Position numbers and translations under genes: made by a program. Under the pieces are notes generated by a model. That model worked only from the letters and a program-made list of their open reading frames with translations. It made no database searches and was not told the DNA's origin. Of a stretch of DNA of 64,000 nucleotides, positions 60,169 through 64,000 are shown in pieces. The first letter of the stretch is position 1. The number at the start of each line of letters is the position of its first letter. The DNA comes from Accumulibacter sp. (lineage in GTDB: Bacteria > Pseudomonadota > Gammaproteobacteria > Burkholderiales > Rhodocyclaceae): NCBI RefSeq assembly GCF_036625195.1, contig NZ_JAZKUG010000001.1, positions 3,224,001-3,288,000 on the forward strand, given 5' to 3'.

Positions 60169-63100
60169 ATGAAGTCATCGACCGCCGCTGACCTGCCCGG
60201 GTATCCGGCTGGCCGGAACGCGCCCGACGCGGCGCCAGCCGGCCGGCAGGCTTCGCTGGACTGGGTGCTCGACGCTGCCGGCATCGGCGTCTGGGAATAC
60301 GACCACGGTGCCGATCGCTGCGCCTGGAATGCCCACCTGTGCTCCCTCCTCGGCCATGGCAGCGACATGATTCCCGGCGGCATGCAGGCGTGGCTCGACC
60401 TGATCCATGCGGACGACCGGCCGGCGGTGCTGGCGCAGGTCGAGGCGACGCTGCTGGCGCCCGAAGCCCGGCTGTACGAGGCCGAGTATCGCCTGCGCGC
60501 GGCGGACGGACGATGGATCTGGTTCAACGCGCGCGGCCGTGTCGTACGACGCGACGCGGCGGGGCAGGCGCTGCTGACCGCGGGCACGATGATCGACATC
60601 TCCGAGCGCAAGCATGCCGAGTTGCTGCTGCAGACACAGCACGACTTTGCCGGGGCGCTCGCGCTGGGGCCGGATCGCGCGACGCTGCTGCCGCAAATCC
60701 TCGACAGCGCGTTGCGCCTGCCCGAACTGGACGGCGGCGGGCTTTACTGGCGCGAGCCGGACGGCGGCTATCGGCTGGTGGTCGAACGTGGACTGTCCGC
60801 AACCTTCCTCGCCGAGGTGCGTCATCTGGCCGCCGATTCGCCGCAGGCGGAGGTGATCCGCGCGGGGCGTTTGCGCTGCAGTTGCGTACCGCCACAGGAT
60901 TTCTGCACCGACTCCGCGCTGGTTGCGAAACCGGAACTGATCGCGGAGGGGATCGTCTCGCTGGTGGTTCTGCCGATCCACGTCGGCGGCGAGCCGGTCG
61001 CCTGCCTCAACCTGGCCAGCAGGCAAATGGGCGCGGTGCGGCCGTTGACCGTGACCGCACTGGAGACGCTGGCGCGGCAGTTCACCCTGGCACTCGAACT
61101 GCTCCATGAGCACGAGAGGGTTGCCAGGGAGCGGCAGGACCTGGAGGGTTTGTTCGGCGCCATCACCGATCATGTGTTCGTGCTCGATGCCGAGGGTCGC
61201 ATCGTGCATTACAACGCGGCGGTGGCCGAGGGGCTGGGCTACGGTGAGGCACTGCTCGGTCAGCCGGTGTCGGCCGTCCATCCGCCCGAAGTGGGTGACG
61301 AATGCCGCCGCGTCGTGGCTGGGATCGTCACCGGTGCGGGTGGACATTGCTCGCTGCCGCTGCGCAAGGCGGACGGCACCCTCGTGCCGGTGGATACCCG
61401 CGTGGCCACCGGTCGCTGGAACGGCCGGCCGGCACTGATCGGCGTCGCCCGTGATGTCACGGAATCGCTGCGGCAGCAAAAGGCGCTGCAGCGCAGCGAG
61501 GCCCTGTTGCGCGCCACCCTGGACTCGACTGCCGACGGCATCCTGGTCATCGCTGAGGACGGTTCGGTGTTGACCGCCAACCGCCGCTTCCAGGAGTTGT
61601 GGCGGGTCCCGGAGGAACTGATGGCTGCCGGGCTGGACGAGCGGCTGCTCGGCCACGTGCTCGACCAGGTGTCGCAGCCCGAGACCTTCCTGAGCGACGT
61701 GCAGCGACTCTACCGGAGAGACGAAAGTCGGTGGGACATCGTCGAATTCCGGGATGGCCGGGTCTTCGAACGCTTCACGCGCGCGTTTCCCCTCGATGGG
61801 CAGCGGGCGCGCCTGTGGAGCTTCCGCGACGTCACCGAGCGGAACAGGGCGCAGCGCGCGCTGGAAGACGAACGGGCGCAATTGCGGACGCTGCTCCAGA
61901 CCATCCCCGACCTGGTCTGGCTGAAGGATCCGCAGGGCGTCTATCTCGCCTGCAACCCGGCTTTCGAGCGCCTGTTCGCCGCCAGCGAAGCGGCGATCGT
62001 CGGCCGCACCGACGACGACTTCGTCGATCGCGAGCTGGCCGATTTCTTCCGGGCAAACGACCGGGCCGCGGTCGCCGCCGGCGGGCCGCGGGTCAACGAG
62101 GAATGGCTCACCTTTGCCGCCGACGGTCGTCGCGGCCTGTTCGAGACGATCAAGACCCCGATGCGCGGCAGTGACGGCCGCCTGATCGGCGTCCTCGGCA
62201 TCGCCCACGACATCACCGCCAGTCGCGTGACGCAGGAGGCGCTGCGCGAGCGCGAGGAACTGTACCGGACGATCGTCAACGAAGCCGGCGAGGCGATCGA
62301 CCTGGTGGATGCCGAGACCCTCCGCTTCGTCGAGGTCGGCGCCGCCGCATGCCGGATGCTGGGCTACAGCCGCGAGGAACTGCTCGGCATGTCGCTGGTG
62401 GCGATCCAGGCGGATCGGGGAGAAGACGAGATCAGGGCGCTGTGCGCGCAGTTGCGCGCCGCCGGCGGCGCGCGTTTCGACTCGCGGCACCGCTGCAAGG
62501 ATGGCCACATCCTCGAGGCGCAGGTCAGCGTGCGCGCGATCCATCTGCATGGCCGCGACTACTTCCTCGGGATCTGGCGCGACGTCAGCGAGCAGAAGCG
62601 CGCCGAGGCGGCGCTGCGCGAGGCGACGATGTTCCTGCGCGAGAGCGAGGCCATCGCCCGCGTCGGCGGCTGGAAGGCGAATCCGCTGACGGACACGGTG
62701 ATGTGGACCGACGAGGTCTTCAGGCTCGTCGAACATCCCCGGGAGCAGCCACCGGCGACGCTGGAGGAGGGCCTGCGCTATTACGCGCCGGAATGCCGCG
62801 ACAGCGTTCGCCAGCACTTGCAGGAAAGCTGGGCGCGCGGCGCGACCTTCTGCCTGGAGTGCGAAATGATCGCCGCGTCGGGACGCCGCTTCTGGGCGGA
62901 GTTGCGCTGCGTCGGCCGGGTGGAGTACCGGGGGGAAACCTACCTCACCGGGACCTTCCAGGACATCAGCGAGCGCCGGCAGGTCGCCGCCGAACTCGAG
63001 CAGCACCGCCACCATCTGGAAGAACTGGTGGCGGAGCGGACGGCCCGGCTCGAGGCCGCCAACCGGCGACTGCTGATCAGCGACACGCGGCTCCAGGCCA

Positions 63101-64000
63101 TGTTCGACATGAGCCAGCAGGCCGAGCGGATGAGCGAACGCGAGCTCCTGCAGCGCGGCATCGAGGAAGCGGTCCGCCTGACCGAGAGCGAGATCGGCTA
63201 CCTGCACCTGGTCAACGAGGACCAGGAGACGATCCAGCTCTACACCTGGTCGGCGGGGACCCTGAAGCATTGCACCGCCGCCTACGACAGCCACTACCCG
63301 ATCGCGCTGGCCGGTGTCTGGGCCGACACCGCCCGACTGCGCCGTGCCGTGGTACACAATGACTACCAGAGCCTGCCCGACCGGCACGGCTACCCGCCGG
63401 GCCATGCCCACCTGATCCGTCACCTCGGCGTGCCGATCGTCGAGAATGAGCAGGTGCGGGTGTTGTTCGGCGTCGGCAACAAGGCCACGGATTACGATCA
63501 TTCGGACGAGCGCGAACTGCAGCTGATCGGCGACGATCTCTGGCGCATCGTCATGCGTCGCCGCGCCGATGCGGCCCTGGCCGTCGCCAAGGATGCCGCG
63601 GAAGCGGCCAGCCGGGCGAAGAGTACGTTTCTCGCCAACATGAGCCACGAGATTCGCACACCGCTCAACGCCATTCTGGGCATGACCTACCTGGCGCGGC
63701 GTCGGGCGAGCGACGAGAAGCTGCGGCAACAGCTGGACAAGATCGGCGCCGCCGCCGATCACCTGCTCGGGGTGGTCAACGACGTGCTCGATCTGTCGAA
63801 GATCGAAGCGGGCCAGTTGCAACTCGCGCAGTCCGAGTTCGCGATCGACGAGATCGTTGCCCAGGTCTTCGTCCTGATCGGCGACGGAGCGCGAGCCAAG
63901 GGACTGGCGCTCATCAGCGAAGTCGATCCGCTGCTTGGCAGGCTGCGCGGCGACGCGCTGCGCCTGGGGCAGATCCTGATCAACTTCGCCGGCAATGCCC
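60169..64000 (+). CDS. Multi-PAS/GAF sensor histidine kinase (partial, runs off the window)
   Basis: At least 1,277 residues from MKSSTAADLPG. PAS domains begin at about 30 (WVLDAAGIGVWEYD), 325 (ITDHVFVLDAEG), 446 (DSTADGILVIAEDG), 571 (IPDLVWLKDPQG), 698 (NEAGEAIDLVDAE) and 825 (ARVGGWKANPLTD), with a GAF-like domain at ~150-310 (LLPQILDSALRLPELDGGGLYW) and another at ~975-1145 (LLQRGIEEAVRLTESEIGYLHLV). HisKA has the phospho-acceptor H1160 (FLANMSHEIRTPLNAILG). The ATPase domain begins (LRLGQILINFAGNA) and is cut by the window end. No membrane segment is seen, so it senses soluble or redox signals. The frame is open to base 64000, and hybrid receiver domains may follow. Confidence 0.92.
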   Translation, partial: MKSSTAADLPGYPAGRNAPDAAPAGRQASLDWVLDAAGIGVWEYDHGADRCAWNAHLCSLLGHGSDMIPGGMQAWLDLIHADDRPAVLAQVEATLLAPEARLYEAEYRLRAADGRWIWFNARGRVVRRDAAGQALLTAGTMIDISERKHAELLLQTQHDFAGALALGPDRATLLPQILDSALRLPELDGGGLYWREPDGGYRLVVERGLSATFLAEVRHLAADSPQAEVIRAGRLRCSCVPPQDFCTDSALVAKPELIAEGIVSLVVLPIHVGGEPVACLNLASRQMGAVRPLTVTALETLARQFTLALELLHEHERVARERQDLEGLFGAITDHVFVLDAEGRIVHYNAAVAEGLGYGEALLGQPVSAVHPPEVGDECRRVVAGIVTGAGGHCSLPLRKADGTLVPVDTRVATGRWNGRPALIGVARDVTESLRQQKALQRSEALLRATLDSTADGILVIAEDGSVLTANRRFQELWRVPEELMAAGLDERLLGHVLDQVSQPETFLSDVQRLYRRDESRWDIVEFRDGRVFERFTRAFPLDGQRARLWSFRDVTERNRAQRALEDERAQLRTLLQTIPDLVWLKDPQGVYLACNPAFERLFAASEAAIVGRTDDDFVDRELADFFRANDRAAVAAGGPRVNEEWLTFAADGRRGLFETIKTPMRGSDGRLIGVLGIAHDITASRVTQEALREREELYRTIVNEAGEAIDLVDAETLRFVEVGAAACRMLGYSREELLGMSLVAIQADRGEDEIRALCAQLRAAGGARFDSRHRCKDGHILEAQVSVRAIHLHGRDYFLGIWRDVSEQKRAEAALREATMFLRESEAIARVGGWKANPLTDTVMWTDEVFRLVEHPREQPPATLEEGLRYYAPECRDSVRQHLQESWARGATFCLECEMIAASGRRFWAELRCVGRVEYRGETYLTGTFQDISERRQVAAELEQHRHHLEELVAERTARLEAANRRLLISDTRLQAMFDMSQQAERMSERELLQRGIEEAVRLTESEIGYLHLVNEDQETIQLYTWSAGTLKHCTAAYDSHYPIALAGVWADTARLRRAVVHNDYQSLPDRHGYPPGHAHLIRHLGVPIVENEQVRVLFGVGNKATDYDHSDERELQLIGDDLWRIVMRRRADAALAVAKDAAEAASRAKSTFLANMSHEIRTPLNAILGMTYLARRRASDEKLRQQLDKIGAAADHLLGVVNDVLDLSKIEAGQLQLAQSEFAIDEIVAQVFVLIGDGARAKGLALISEVDPLLGRLRGDALRLGQILINFAGNA

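Noticed and set aside
1..64000. CRISPR arrays, rRNA or complete tRNA genes
   Set aside because: No regularly spaced identical repeats and no rRNA-like or full cloverleaf sequence was seen on either strand.

Overview
The window reads as a 64-kb piece of a high-GC proteobacterial chromosome. The PEP-CTERM sorting tail, the giant LEPR-type surface protein, the multi-PAS kinase with an HD-GYP regulator and the many toxin-antitoxin pairs fit a betaproteobacterium of the Rhodocyclales / 'Candidatus Accumulibacter' kind. That assignment is inference; no rRNA or marker gene is present.

Region 1 (1-8802) is the right part of an integrative, phage-satellite-like element. All of its genes lie on the minus strand: tyrosine integrase, a DUF4160/DUF2442 pair, a YgiT-type zinc protein, an unknown gene, an AlpA-like regulator, a PC4-like protein, a CHC2 zinc-finger primase-like protein, a DUF3987 replication protein and three accessory genes. 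It ends at a 48-bp 3' fragment of tRNA-Cys, the probable attachment site. The DUF3987 gene is split by an IS3-family element whose target duplication (CAG) is intact, so the old reading frame can be rebuilt exactly.

Region 2 (9087-14300) is a scar zone. It holds a PEP-CTERM protein, a second decayed IS3 copy, a beheaded Rpn-type nuclease gene, an ~830-bp broken duplicate of the 3' end of the giant gene, and a MntA/HepT (MNT/HEPN) toxin-antitoxin pair between that duplicate and the original.

Region 3 (14315-44209) is one 9,964-codon gene. It has an N-terminal LEPR motif, about 20 FG-GAP-like calcium repeats, 15 CARDB repeats, PPC and TIG-like domains, propeller-like stretches, a He_PIG/Ig array, RHS-like and dockerin-like segments, a peptidoglycan-binding domain, a GH19/endolysin-like module, a zinc metalloprotease module and cadherin-like repeats. 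It looks like a giant extracellular adhesin with wall- and protein-degrading modules. A small HTH gene is divergent from it.

Region 4 (45023-57005) carries acuI, a PIN/UPF0175 toxin-antitoxin pair, a SleB-like wall hydrolase, a deleted remnant of the large gene downstream, two short coupled genes, and a 1,819-aa DUF4157 + metallo-beta-lactamase-fold protein of the type linked to contractile-injection effectors. The last is coupled to a protein with two CxxC pairs.

Region 5 (57006-64000) has another PIN toxin-antitoxin pair, a large nested hairpin and an IS3 remnant between 60-bp repeats. It ends with a REC/HD-GYP response regulator followed by a very large multi-PAS/GAF histidine kinase that runs off the window.
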